Assembly: GCF_004795015.1 (NCBI RefSeq)
Contig: NZ_SSBI01000035.1
Span: 1-64,000 of the forward strand
Length of the DNA: 64,000 nucleotides
Direction of reading: 5' to 3'
Source of the DNA: Streptomyces sp. A1277
GTDB taxonomy: Bacteria > Actinomycetota > Actinomycetes > Streptomycetales > Streptomycetaceae
The notes below the pieces were generated by a model. The model was not told the DNA's origin, searched no databases, and was given only the letters and a program-made list of their open reading frames with translations. Each line of letters starts with the position of its first letter. Position 1 is the first letter of the stretch. The translations under genes were made by a program, and so were the position numbers. Positions 1-7,743 of this stretch are shown piece by piece.

Positions 1-87
1 GGGCGGTCCGGCCGGCCCGGGCGGCCCGCATCGCCCGGGGACCGATCCCGCCCCGCCCGGGGGCGGCGCGCAGCCCCCGCCCGTCGG

Positions 88-162
88 TCGGGCAGCACCG
101 GCAGCCCGCCGACAGTCGGGCAGCACCGGCAGCCCCGCCGTCAGTCGGGCAGCACCGGCAGC
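88..162. repeat. Three tandem copies of the fbiC 3' end
   Basis: An 18-bp core (TCGGGCAGCACCGGCAGC) occurs at 88-105, 116-133 and 145-162, with a period of 28-29 bp. The right-most copy encodes the last residues of fbiC (LPVLPD, read on the minus strand). The two others lie just beyond its stop codon, so the tail of the gene has been tandemly duplicated downstream. Positions 1-87 carry only GC-rich sequence in which I see no gene. Confidence 0.85.
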
Positions 163-2723
163 AGCTCCGGCAGGTGCCCGTCCGACCCGGTGGCCGCCGC
201 GACCCGTTCCTCGGGCACCTCCTCGTACAGCGTGGTACGCGGCTTCGCCGGGCGCCCGGCGAGGTCGGCGATGGCGACCAGGTCCTGGACCGAGCGGTAC
301 GAGCCATAACTCGACCCGGCCATGCGGGAGATGGTCTCCTCCATCAGCGTCCCGCCCAGGTCGTTCGCACCGGAGCGCAGCATCTCGGCGGCGCCCTCCG
401 TCCCCAGCTTGACCCAGCTGGTCTGGATGTTGGTGATGTGCGGGTGGAGCAGCAGGCGGGCCATCGCGGTGACGGCCCGGTTGTCGCGGTCGGTCGGGCC
501 GGGGCGGGCGATGCCGGCGAGGTAGACGGGCGCGTTGGTGTGGATGAACGGCAGCGTCACGAACTCCGTGAAGCCGCCGGTCTCCTGCTGGAGCGCGGCC
601 AGGGTGCGCAGATGGCCCAGCCAGTGGCGGGGCTGGTCGACATGCCCGTACATCATGGTCGAGGACGAGCGCAGGCCGACCTCGTGGGCGGTCCTGATGA
701 CCTCCAGCCAGGTCGCGGTGGGGAGCTTGCCCTTGGTGAGGACCCAGCGGACCTCGTCGTCCAGGATCTCGGCGGCCGTGCCGGGGATCGAGCCGAGCCC
801 GGCCTCCTTCGCGGCGACGAGCCAGTCCCGGATGGACATCCCCGTACGGGTCGCCCCGTTGACGACCTCCATCGGCGAGAACGCGTGGACGTGCATGCCG
901 GGAACGCGCTCCTTCACCGCCCGCGCGATGTCGAAGTACGCGGTGCCGGGCAGGTCCGGGTGGATGCCGCCCTGCATGCAGACCTCGACCGCGCCGACGT
1001 CCCACGCCTGGGCGGCCCGGTCGGCGACCTGGTCCAGGGAGAGGGTGTACGCGTCGGCGTCGGTGCGGCGCTGGGCGAAGGCGCAGAATCGGCAGCCGGT
1101 GTAGCAGACGTTGGTGAAGTTGATGTTGCGCGTGACGATGTACGTGACGTCGTCCCCGACCACGTCCCGGCGCAGGGTGTCCGCGATCCGGCACAGCTCG
1201 TCCAGGGCGGGCCCGTCCGCGTGGAGCAGGGTGAGCGCCTGGTCGTCGGTGAGCCGCGTCGGGTCGTCGGCGGCCTGGCTGAGCGCGGTCTTCACATCGC
1301 CGTCGATCCGCGAGGGCACCATCCCGGGGGCCGCCGCCTCGCGCAGCGCCTCCCAGTCCCCGTACACCACGTCGAAGTCGTCGCGGCGGTCGCCGGTGCG
1401 GCCCTCGGTGTCGATGGTGCGGTGCAGGTCGGTGCGGCCGGAGGCGTTGAAGCCCTCGTCGGGCTCCTGCCAGGGCAGCCCGGCGGGGATCGCCCCCTCG
1501 CGGGCAAGGCCCGTCTCCGGGTCGGCGAGCGCGCGCACGTGCGGGAGGAGCCGGGGATCGAGCCAGGGCTCGCCGCGCTGGATGAACTCCGGGTAGATGG
1601 TCAGCCGTTCCCGCAGCGCGAAGCCGGACTCGGCGGTGCGGGCGGCGAGTTCGTCGATGTGCGGCCAGGGGCGCTCGGGGTTGACGTGGTCCGGGGTGAG
1701 GGGCGAGACCCCGCCCCAGTCGTCGATGCCGGCGCCGATGAGCAGGGCGTACTCCGCGTCGACCAGGTTCGGCGGGGCCTGGATGCGGGCGGAGGGGCCG
1801 AGGATGTGCCGGGCGACGGCGATGGCGGCGGCCAGCTCCTCCAGCTCCGCGTCCGGCATGCCGCGCATCGCGGTGTCCGGCTTGGCGCGGAAGTTCTGGA
1901 CGATGACTTCCTGGATGCCGTGGTAGGCGCGGGCGGTGCGGCGCAGCTCGAACAGCGCGTCGGCGCGCTCCTCGTACGTCTCCCCGATCCCGATGAGGAC
2001 CCCGGTGGTGAAGGGCACGTTGGACCGGCCGGCGTCTTCGAGTACGCGCAGCCGTACGGCGGGTTCCTTGTCGGGTGAGCCGTGGTGCGGGCCGCCGGGC
2101 TCGGACCAGAGCCGGGTCGCCGTCGTCTCCAGCATCATCCCCATCGAGGGCGCGACCGGCTTGAGGCGCTGGAGGTCGGTCCAGGTGAGCACCCCGGGGT
2201 TGAGGTGGGGGAGCAGCCCGGTCTCCTCAAGGACCCGGATCGCCATGGCGCGTACGTACGCGAGGGTGTCGTCGTACCCCTCGGCCTCCAGCCACTCCCG
2301 CGCCTCGGGCCAGCGGTCCTCCGGCCGGTCCCCGAGCGTGAACAGCGCCTCCTTGCAGCCCATCGCGGCACCTTCGCGTGCGATGGCCAGCACCTCGTCC
2401 GGCGACAGGAACATGCCGTGCCCGGCCCGCCGCAGCTTGCCGGGCACGGTGACGAAGGTGCAGTAGTGGCACTTGTCGCGGCAGAGCCGGGTCAGCGGGA
2501 TGAAGACCTTGCGGGAGTACGTGATCACTCCCGGCCGCCCCGCCGCTTCCAGGCCCGCGTCCCGCACCCGGGCGGCGGACGCGGCGAGATCCGTCAGATC
2601 GTCGCCGCGCGCCTGGAGCAGGACCGCGGCCTCCGCGCTGTCGAGGGCGACACCGTCACGGGCACGCTTGAGCGCACGCCGCATCGAATTGGTGGTGGGG
2701 CGTCCGCGCTGAGGATCGGTCAT
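141..2723 (-). CDS. fbiC: Bifunctional FO synthase (CofG/CofH fusion)
   Basis: Makes FO, the deazaflavin core of coenzyme F420, from 5-amino-6-ribitylamino-uracil and tyrosine by two radical-SAM reactions in the cytosol. The 860-residue protein has two radical-SAM halves. The first has the CX3CX2C cluster motif CRDKCHYC at residues 81-88 (CofG-like). The second has CYTGCRFC near residues 539-546 (CofH-like). Length and order match the fused actinobacterial FbiC. I chose the ATG that begins MTDPQRGRP; an in-frame ATG four codons upstream is also possible. The gene is monocistronic, divergent from the HAD gene across 117 bp. Three LLM-family oxidoreductases in the same window are potential users of F420. 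Confidence 0.97.
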   Translation of the reverse strand: MTDPQRGRPTTNSMRRALKRARDGVALDSAEAAVLLQARGDDLTDLAASAARVRDAGLEAAGRPGVITYSRKVFIPLTRLCRDKCHYCTFVTVPGKLRRAGHGMFLSPDEVLAIAREGAAMGCKEALFTLGDRPEDRWPEAREWLEAEGYDDTLAYVRAMAIRVLEETGLLPHLNPGVLTWTDLQRLKPVAPSMGMMLETTATRLWSEPGGPHHGSPDKEPAVRLRVLEDAGRSNVPFTTGVLIGIGETYEERADALFELRRTARAYHGIQEVIVQNFRAKPDTAMRGMPDAELEELAAAIAVARHILGPSARIQAPPNLVDAEYALLIGAGIDDWGGVSPLTPDHVNPERPWPHIDELAARTAESGFALRERLTIYPEFIQRGEPWLDPRLLPHVRALADPETGLAREGAIPAGLPWQEPDEGFNASGRTDLHRTIDTEGRTGDRRDDFDVVYGDWEALREAAAPGMVPSRIDGDVKTALSQAADDPTRLTDDQALTLLHADGPALDELCRIADTLRRDVVGDDVTYIVTRNINFTNVCYTGCRFCAFAQRRTDADAYTLSLDQVADRAAQAWDVGAVEVCMQGGIHPDLPGTAYFDIARAVKERVPGMHVHAFSPMEVVNGATRTGMSIRDWLVAAKEAGLGSIPGTAAEILDDEVRWVLTKGKLPTATWLEVIRTAHEVGLRSSSTMMYGHVDQPRHWLGHLRTLAALQQETGGFTEFVTLPFIHTNAPVYLAGIARPGPTDRDNRAVTAMARLLLHPHITNIQTSWVKLGTEGAAEMLRSGANDLGGTLMEETISRMAGSSYGSYRSVQDLVAIADLAGRPAKPRTTLYEEVPEERVAAATGSDGHLPELLPVLPD

Positions 2724-2840
2724 GCCAACGAGCATACGAGCGGGCGGGTGACCGCCGACCGTGCGGTTCTCCCGCAGGTCACACGCGCCCCTTGCGCCTC
2801 GGCCGTACGCGGGGCCGGGCCCCGTAGGCTCGGCCCGGTG

Positions 2841-3545
2841 ATGGAAACGATCGTCCTCGACATCGGCGAAACACTCATCCGCGACGACCGGTACTGGGCG
2901 TCCTGGGCCGACTGGCTCGGCGTCCCGCCGCACACGCTGAGCGCCCTGGTCGGGGCGGCGGTCGCCCAGGGCCGCGACAGCGCCGACGCACTGACCCTGC
3001 TGCGCCCCGGCATGGACGTCACCGAGGCGGCCCACGCCCGCGCCGCCGCCGGGCGTGGCGAACACCTCGACGAGTCAGACCTCTACCCGGACGTGCGCCC
3101 GGCCCTGGCCCGGCTGCGGGAGCTGGGCGTACGGGTGGTGGTCGCGGGCACCGGCACGGCCCGGGCCGGCGAGCTGCTGCGCGCCCTCGACCTCCCGGCC
3201 GACCTGGTGGCCACCTCCGGGGAGTGGGGAGTTGCGCCCCCGGACCCGGAGTTCTTCGCCCGCGTCCTCGATGCCTCCGGCGCGGACCCCCGCGCCACGC
3301 TCTACGTGGGCGCCCACCCGGCGCGCGGCCTGTTCCCGGCGAAGTCCTCGGGCCTGCGCGCGGCCCACATCCGGCGCGGGGCGGCCGGCTACTGGTGGGC
3401 GGACCACCCGGACGTGGTCGAGACGGCGGACTTCCACGTGTCCGCGCTGACGGAACTGCCGGGGCTGGTGGAGGGCGCGGGGTCGGCGGAGCCGACGGAG
3501 GAGGCGCCGGGACGGACGCGAGTGCGGGCGCTGCGGGCGTTGTAG
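2841..3545 (+). CDS. HAD-family hydrolase
   Basis: Cytosolic 234-residue haloacid-dehalogenase-fold phosphatase of unknown substrate. Motif I is DIGETL with the nucleophile at Asp7. The residue two positions on, usually the general acid Asp, is Gly9, as in several HAD subfamilies with altered chemistry. Motif II (GTGTAR near residue 104) and a late motif around YVGAHPARG (binding the cofactor region) are visible. The ATG at 2841 is preferred; a GTG sits directly before it. It is divergent from fbiC. Function beyond fold is not predictable here. Confidence 0.85.
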   Translation: METIVLDIGETLIRDDRYWASWADWLGVPPHTLSALVGAAVAQGRDSADALTLLRPGMDVTEAAHARAAAGRGEHLDESDLYPDVRPALARLRELGVRVVVAGTGTARAGELLRALDLPADLVATSGEWGVAPPDPEFFARVLDASGADPRATLYVGAHPARGLFPAKSSGLRAAHIRRGAAGYWWADHPDVVETADFHVSALTELPGLVEGAGSAEPTEEAPGRTRVRALRAL

Positions 3546-3602
3546 GGGGCGCTCGCCCCTCTCGGGTACGGGACGCGCGACCCACTGAACAGAACCGCAA
3601 CC

Positions 3603-3713
3603 GGGCGAGCCGTAGGGCGCCGCTCGTTCGGGGAGCGGATTCTCGGCGAGCAGATCGACGGCATCCATGAGCAGGCGCAGTCCGTCCGGGTCGTCCTTGA
3701 GGAACCGGGCCAC
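3603..3713 (-). pseudogene. RelE-type toxin, inverted N-terminal fragment
   Basis: Read on the minus strand from the GTG at 3713, this gives VARFLKDDPDGLRLLMDAVD and continues to the motif YGSP (residues 34-37). That pattern is the helical N-terminal half of actinobacterial RelE/ParE toxins. After YGSP the similarity stops. The expected next residues (LRRMHVGRYRV) are found on the opposite strand starting at 3713. The first 15-20 residues of the normal toxin are missing. No partner antitoxin gene is present. Confidence 0.7.
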
Positions 3714-3808
3714 TGCGCCGCATGCACGTCGGGCGCTACCGAGTGCTGTACGAGATCAAGGACGCCCACGTCACGATCATCGTCATTCACGTGGGCCGCG
3801 TCGGCTGA
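3713..3808 (+). pseudogene. RelE-type toxin, C-terminal fragment
   Basis: The plus strand reads LRRMHVGRYRVLYEI and on to IVIHVGRVG then TGA. This is the C-terminal beta-sheet of RelE/ParE toxins including the conserved GRYRVLYEI strand. It joins logically to the YGSP end of the minus-strand fragment at 3603 if the block 3603-3712 is flipped. The 3' end overlaps the tail of the convergent ATPase gene by 26 bp. It cannot encode an active toxin in this arrangement. Confidence 0.75.
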
Positions 3809-4244
3809 CCGCCGGCCGGCGGTCATCCCCCCGAGCCACCCGCGCCCACACCGTCTTGCCGACCACCCGCTCGGCCACGCCCCACTCCGCCGCCAACGCT
3901 TCGACCAGGCGGAGCCCGTGCCCGTTCTCGGCGGCATCGGGACCACCCGCGCACACCTCCGGCCGCCGCTCGCCGCGCGCGTCCGACACCTCGACGCGGA
4001 ACCCGTCCGCCACGGGGAGCACGCGCAGCTCGAAGTCCCGCCCCGTCACATGGCCGTGCAGCACCGCGTTCGCGGCCAGCTCTGCCACGACCACCGCCAC
4101 GTCGTCGGACAGCTCGCTCCCGTACGGCACGCCCCACGCGTCCAGCTGGTGCACGGCGAGACGGCGGGCGAGACGGGCGCCTCGACGGCATGCGCTGAAG
4201 CGCTGGACGAATTCGGTACCCACAAGGGTGATTTCGGCGTTCAT
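3783..4244 (-). CDS. RsbW-like ATP-binding regulatory protein
   Basis: 153-residue GHKL/HATPase_c protein of the anti-sigma-factor type common in Streptomyces. Visible motifs are the N box ELAANAV (about residue 55), a G1-like segment VSDARGERRP and a G2-like GHGLRLV. It probably acts as a serine kinase or binding partner of a regulator; the target is unknown. It is divergent from the HTH/DUF397 pair across 133 bp. HTH, DUF397 and ATPase genes recur together in Streptomyces regulatory loci of the WhiJ/AbaA type, so a joint role in developmental or antibiotic control is a reasonable inference. Confidence 0.85.
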   Translation of the reverse strand: MNAEITLVGTEFVQRFSACRRGARLARRLAVHQLDAWGVPYGSELSDDVAVVVAELAANAVLHGHVTGRDFELRVLPVADGFRVEVSDARGERRPEVCAGGPDAAENGHGLRLVEALAAEWGVAERVVGKTVWARVARGDDRRPAVSRRGPRE

Positions 4245-4377
4245 GTGACTCAGCGTGGCCGTGTGCTCGTACGCTGACCAGGAGTGACACCACGACTCCG
4301 TAACGCTGTACGGGCCCGCCCGACCGGCTGTACGGGACGTCGGCCGTGACCGGACGGACAGAGGCGGTACGGGGAAG

Positions 4378-5244
4378 ATGACGAACACGCAACGTGAAGA
4401 GCGGCCGGAGCGTCCGGCCGAATCGGACGGGACCGCCCACCTGTTCAGGGCGCTGGGCAGACAGCTGAAGTTCCTGCGCGAACGCGCGGGCATGAGCCAG
4501 AAGGAACTGGCCACGGCGACCCATTGCGGCGAGGACCTGATCTCCGCGATGGAACGGGGCGTCCGCACCCCGCAGCCGGAGTTCCTGATCCTCGCCGACC
4601 GCGCCCTGAACACGGGCGGTCTGCTGGAGGCGGCGGCGGACGAGGTACGGGAAGCGCTGGCGCGGTCGCGTACGCGGCATCCGGGGTGGTTCCGGGACTT
4701 CGCCCGGACGGAGGCGGAGGCGGTTGCGTTGCATGACTACAACAACCAGGTGATCCCGGGCCTCCTCCAGACCGAGGAGTACGCGCGGGCGGTCTTCACC
4801 CAACGGCGGCCGCTGCTGGACGAGCAGACGATCGAAAAGCGTGTGGCCGACCGCATGGCCCGGCAGCAGATCTTTGAGCGCTGGCCCGCTCCGACGCTGA
4901 GCTTCATCGTGGAGGAGGCCGTCCTACAGCGCCCGATCGGCGGGCGGGCCGTCCACCGTGCCCAGCTGCAGCGGCTGCTGACAGTAGGACGGATGCGCAC
5001 GGTCGAACTCCAGGTAATGACAACAGATCGGACCGAACACCCCAGCCTGAACGCGTCATTCACTCTGGTCACTCCGAGAGGGCGCCCAGAGGCCGCGTAC
5101 ACCGAGACTTATGGATATGGAAGGCTGATCACGGACCCGGCCGAGGTGCGAGTCTTCACCGAACGCTTTGGCATCATGCGGGCGCAGGCACTCTCCCCCA
5201 GGGAGACCCTGACGCTCATCGAGAAGATGTTGGGAGACCAATGA
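4378..5244 (+). CDS. XRE-type HTH regulator (Scr1/DUF5753 family)
   Basis: 288-residue transcription factor. The N-terminal XRE helix-turn-helix spans about residues 25-80 (LGRQLKFLRERAGMSQKELA ... AMERGVRTP). The C-terminal DUF5753 domain follows from about residue 100 (YNNQVIPGLLQTEEYARAV). Proteins of this class are encoded next to a DUF397 protein that usually binds and modulates them. The stop codon overlaps the next ATG (ATGA), implying translational coupling. Operator and targets are not evident from the sequence. Confidence 0.92.
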   Translation: MTNTQREERPERPAESDGTAHLFRALGRQLKFLRERAGMSQKELATATHCGEDLISAMERGVRTPQPEFLILADRALNTGGLLEAAADEVREALARSRTRHPGWFRDFARTEAEAVALHDYNNQVIPGLLQTEEYARAVFTQRRPLLDEQTIEKRVADRMARQQIFERWPAPTLSFIVEEAVLQRPIGGRAVHRAQLQRLLTVGRMRTVELQVMTTDRTEHPSLNASFTLVTPRGRPEAAYTETYGYGRLITDPAEVRVFTERFGIMRAQALSPRETLTLIEKMLGDQ

Positions 5245-5486
5245 AAACCGAGCAACTGCGCTGGTTCAAGAGCAGCTACAGCGACGGCGAGGGCGGCAAC
5301 TGCATCGAGGTCGCCTACGACTGGCGCAAGTCCAGCTACAGCAGCGGCGAGGGCGGCAACTGCATCGAGGTCGCCTCCTGCGCCTCCGCCGTCCACGTCC
5401 GCGACTCGAAGAACATCCCGGGTCCCCACTTCGACGTGGCGCCCACGGCCTGGGCCGCGTTCGTCACGTACGCGCGTCAGGGCTGA
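5241..5486 (+). CDS. DUF397 protein with duplicated core
   Basis: 81-residue DUF397 protein, the usual small partner of the upstream Scr1-type regulator. The family signature WxKSSYSxGEGGNCIEVA occurs twice (about residues 9-25 and 29-45), whereas ordinary family members have one copy, followed by the normal HVRDSKNIPGP and final W-x-x-F segment. The duplication is also clear in the DNA. Start ATG overlaps the preceding stop. A perfect-stem hairpin follows the gene. Confidence 0.9.
   Translation: MKTEQLRWFKSSYSDGEGGNCIEVAYDWRKSSYSSGEGGNCIEVASCASAVHVRDSKNIPGPHFDVAPTAWAAFVTYARQG
5268..5375 (+). repeat. Internal 60-bp-period duplication in the DUF397 gene
   Basis: Bases 5268-5315 and 5328-5375 are direct copies differing at 4 of 48 positions, starting from the Lys codon of KSSYS. 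The duplication is in frame and adds about 20 residues. Low divergence suggests a recent event or ongoing conversion. Confidence 0.9.
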
Positions 5487-5492
5487 CCAGCC

Positions 5493-5525
5493 GGACGGCG
5501 AGCACGGGCCAGACGCTCGCCGTCC
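5493..5525. terminator. Bidirectional hairpin between convergent genes
   Basis: Perfect 11-bp inverted repeat GGACGGCGAGC / GCTCGCCGTCC with an 11-base loop. It lies between the DUF397 gene (plus) and the DUF4333 lipoprotein (minus). There is no U tract, as is common in Streptomyces. Confidence 0.75.
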
Positions 5526-5537
5526 GTCCGGCCCCGC

Positions 5538-6182
5538 TCAGCCGCCCGGCGCCTGGTCCACCTTGAAGTCCATGTTCACCGTGCCGCCCTCGGTCGACTT
5601 CGCGGTGACCGTCACTCCGTACTGCGTGCCGCCATCGGTCAGCCGGCAGCGGATCGTGGCGCCGACCCGGGCCGGGAGGTTCTCCGGGCAGGAGAAGGCG
5701 TCGGGATCCTTGCCGACCTGGGCCGCCAGGGCGGCCTTGCCCTGGCGGGCCACCTCCGCCTTGCCCACGGACTGGGCCCCGCCCGTGCCGCCGGTCGTCG
5801 TGTCGGTGGGCTGGGCGGAGTCGCTGGGCTGGGGGTCGGCGGAGGCGCCGGTGTCCGATCCGCCGTCCACCTTGTAGTCCATCTTGACGTTGTCGCCGTC
5901 GACCGACTTCACGGTGACCGTCATGCCCAGCTTCTTGCCGCCATCGCTCAGCGTGCAGCGTACGGTCTCGCCGACCTTGGCCTTGAGGTCGTCCTTGCAG
6001 GTCACGTCCTCGGGCTCGCGGCCGACCTCCTTGCCCAGGCCCGCCGATGCCTGCTTGGCGACCTCGTCCTTCTTGACGACCTTGCCACCGCCCACGCTGA
6101 ACGAACAGCCCGAGGCGAAGAGCAGGGCCAACGTCCCGGCCGCCGCTCCGGCCACCATCCGACTCCGCACCGACCGCCGCAC
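5538..6182 (-). CDS. Lipoprotein with two DUF4333 domains
   Basis: 214-residue predicted lipoprotein. The signal sequence ends in the lipobox LFASGC with the lipidated Cys26. Two DUF4333 repeats follow, each with a paired-cysteine pattern (DVTCKDDL...VRCTL and AFSCPENL...IRCRL). They are joined by a Ser/Thr/Pro-rich linker at about residues 112-135. Start is GTG at 6182, preceded by a purine-rich AGGGGGAG ribosome site. It is probably anchored on the outer face of the membrane. The function of DUF4333 is unknown; two domains in one chain suggest a tandem binding or structural role. Confidence 0.9.
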   Translation of the reverse strand: MRRSVRSRMVAGAAAGTLALLFASGCSFSVGGGKVVKKDEVAKQASAGLGKEVGREPEDVTCKDDLKAKVGETVRCTLSDGGKKLGMTVTVKSVDGDNVKMDYKVDGGSDTGASADPQPSDSAQPTDTTTGGTGGAQSVGKAEVARQGKAALAAQVGKDPDAFSCPENLPARVGATIRCRLTDGGTQYGVTVTAKSTEGGTVNMDFKVDQAPGG

Positions 6183-6309
6183 GCGCTCCCCCTTGGCAAA
6201 GTGTTCATGTCAGAACTGACCGGCCAAGCTATCACCGGGCTCCGAACGGACGATCGAAGCCGGAGCGGTCAGCCCCGGGGTGGCGGATCGCTCCGCCGCC
6301 TCCCCGCCC

Positions 6310-6786
6310 TCACGCGTACGACCACCGCCAGGCGCTCCCGCTGTAGCCGCACTTGATACGCGCACCGGTGGCCGTGGTCGTCAGGGCGCCGTGGTCGCTG
6401 TTCCGGCAGAACTGGCCGGCCCGGTAGCAGTTGCCCGCGTTGGAGCGGATCGAACACGTGCTGGTCGCCGTGGTCCCCCCGCCACCGGACCCACTGCCCC
6501 CGGAACCGGACCCGGAGGAGGTCGCCCTGGTGACGGTCGCCGTGACGGTCGGACCGGGCACCTTCACGGTCTTCGTCTTGGTCACCGTGGGCGCCGGGGC
6601 GGGCGTGGCGGTCTCGGTCGCCGTGGCCGTGACGGTCACCGTGACCGTGGGGGCCGGCGCGGCGCTCGTCGCCGCCGTGGACGCCGCGTCGTCCTGCCCG
6701 GACTGCGTGCAGCCCACCGCCCCGAAGGCGAACAGGGCGATGCCGCCTATCCAGATCCGCTTGCGCCGGCTCAACGCATTGGGCAT
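6310..6786 (-). CDS. Small Thr-rich lipoprotein with conserved Cys-containing C-terminal domain
   Basis: 158 residues from the ATG at 6786; a second in-frame ATG lies at 6798. Basic n-region, hydrophobic helix, lipobox FGAVGC with Cys26. Then a long low-complexity Thr/Val/Ala/Pro stretch (VTVTVTATATETATP) and a Gly/Ser linker. The C-terminal 45 residues contain four cysteines and the motif CYRAGQFCRNSDHG, a small domain seen in many actinobacterial secreted proteins. This looks like a wall-spanning stalk with a compact exported head. Function unknown. The 6787-6978 stretch upstream holds the promoter region and no other gene that I can support. Confidence 0.8.
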   Translation of the reverse strand: MPNALSRRKRIWIGGIALFAFGAVGCTQSGQDDAASTAATSAAPAPTVTVTVTATATETATPAPAPTVTKTKTVKVPGPTVTATVTRATSSGSGSGGSGSGGGGTTATSTCSIRSNAGNCYRAGQFCRNSDHGALTTTATGARIKCGYSGSAWRWSYA

Positions 6787-6978
6787 GCCGCCCCCCATGT
6801 CTCTTCCGATGTCTCTTCGAGTGGAGTGACGGTATTACCTCGAACGAGATGTGTGGAAATCGGGGAGGAGGAGTGATCCTATTGTGACCAACGGGCATGC
6901 GGCGTACGGGCGTCACGCCCGCGTACACCCCCGAAACGCGCTCGCGGACCAGTACGCACCCCGCCTACGTTCAACGGC

Positions 6979-7704
6979 ATGGCTGACGACTCCTTCGCGC
7001 ATCCACGACTGGCCCGGCTCTACGATCCGCTCGACCCCGACCGCAGCGACCTCGACGCCTACGCGCTGATGGCGGAGGAGTTCGAGGCGTGCCGCGTCCT
7101 GGACATCGGCTGCGGCACAGGAGTGTTCGCCCTGCTCCTGGCCGATCGCGGGAGGGAGGTCGTCGGCGTCGATCCCGCCCTCGCATCCATCGACGTGGCC
7201 CGGGCCAAGCCGGGCGGCGAGCGCGTGCGCTGGATCCACGGTGACGCGACGGACCTGCCGCCGTTGCGCGTCGACCTCGCGACGATGACCGCGAACGTCG
7301 CCCAGGCCATCGCCGGCCCCGAGACCTGGCACGCCACCCTGCGGGGGGCCCGCGAAGCGCTGCGGCCCGGCGGGCGTCTGGTCTTCGAGACGCGTGATCC
7401 GGCCCGGCGCGCCTGGGAGGAGTGGACCCGCGAGAACTCCCACAGTGTGGACGAGGTGCCCGGCGTCGGCCCGGTCGAGAGCTGGGTCGAGCTGACCGAG
7501 GCCGCCGGGCCCCTGGTCACCTTCCGCTGGACCTACCGGTTCGCGGCGGACGGTGAGGTGCTGGTCTCGGACTCGACGCTGCGCTTCCGCGAGCGGGAGG
7601 AGGTCGAACGGGACCTGCGCGCACACGGATACGTGGTGGAGGACGTGCGCGACGCGCCCGACCGTCCGGGCCGGGAGTTCGTCTTCGTGGCCCGGCGGAT
7701 ATGA
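6979..7704 (+). CDS. Class I SAM-dependent methyltransferase
   Basis: 241-residue cytosolic methyltransferase. Motif I is VLDIGCGTG at residues 40-47, followed by the acidic end of strand 2 (VVGVDPA) and DATDLPP, then DLATMTANVAQ as motif IV. The C-terminal half has the beta-strand-rich topology of the Methyltransf_11/25 families. Substrate cannot be inferred. It stands alone, 39 bp ahead of the next gene in the same direction. Confidence 0.88.
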   Translation: MADDSFAHPRLARLYDPLDPDRSDLDAYALMAEEFEACRVLDIGCGTGVFALLLADRGREVVGVDPALASIDVARAKPGGERVRWIHGDATDLPPLRVDLATMTANVAQAIAGPETWHATLRGAREALRPGGRLVFETRDPARRAWEEWTRENSHSVDEVPGVGPVESWVELTEAAGPLVTFRWTYRFAADGEVLVSDSTLRFREREEVERDLRAHGYVVEDVRDAPDRPGREFVFVARRI

Positions 7705-7743
7705 ACCCACCGCTCAGGGCCCGGGCATGACATCATCCCCGCC

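Noticed and set aside
174..2078. Long plus-strand open frame opposite fbiC
   Set aside because: It lies wholly antisense to fbiC, is Gly/Arg/Val/Asp-rich, has no domain, and reflects G/C third-position bias of the real gene.
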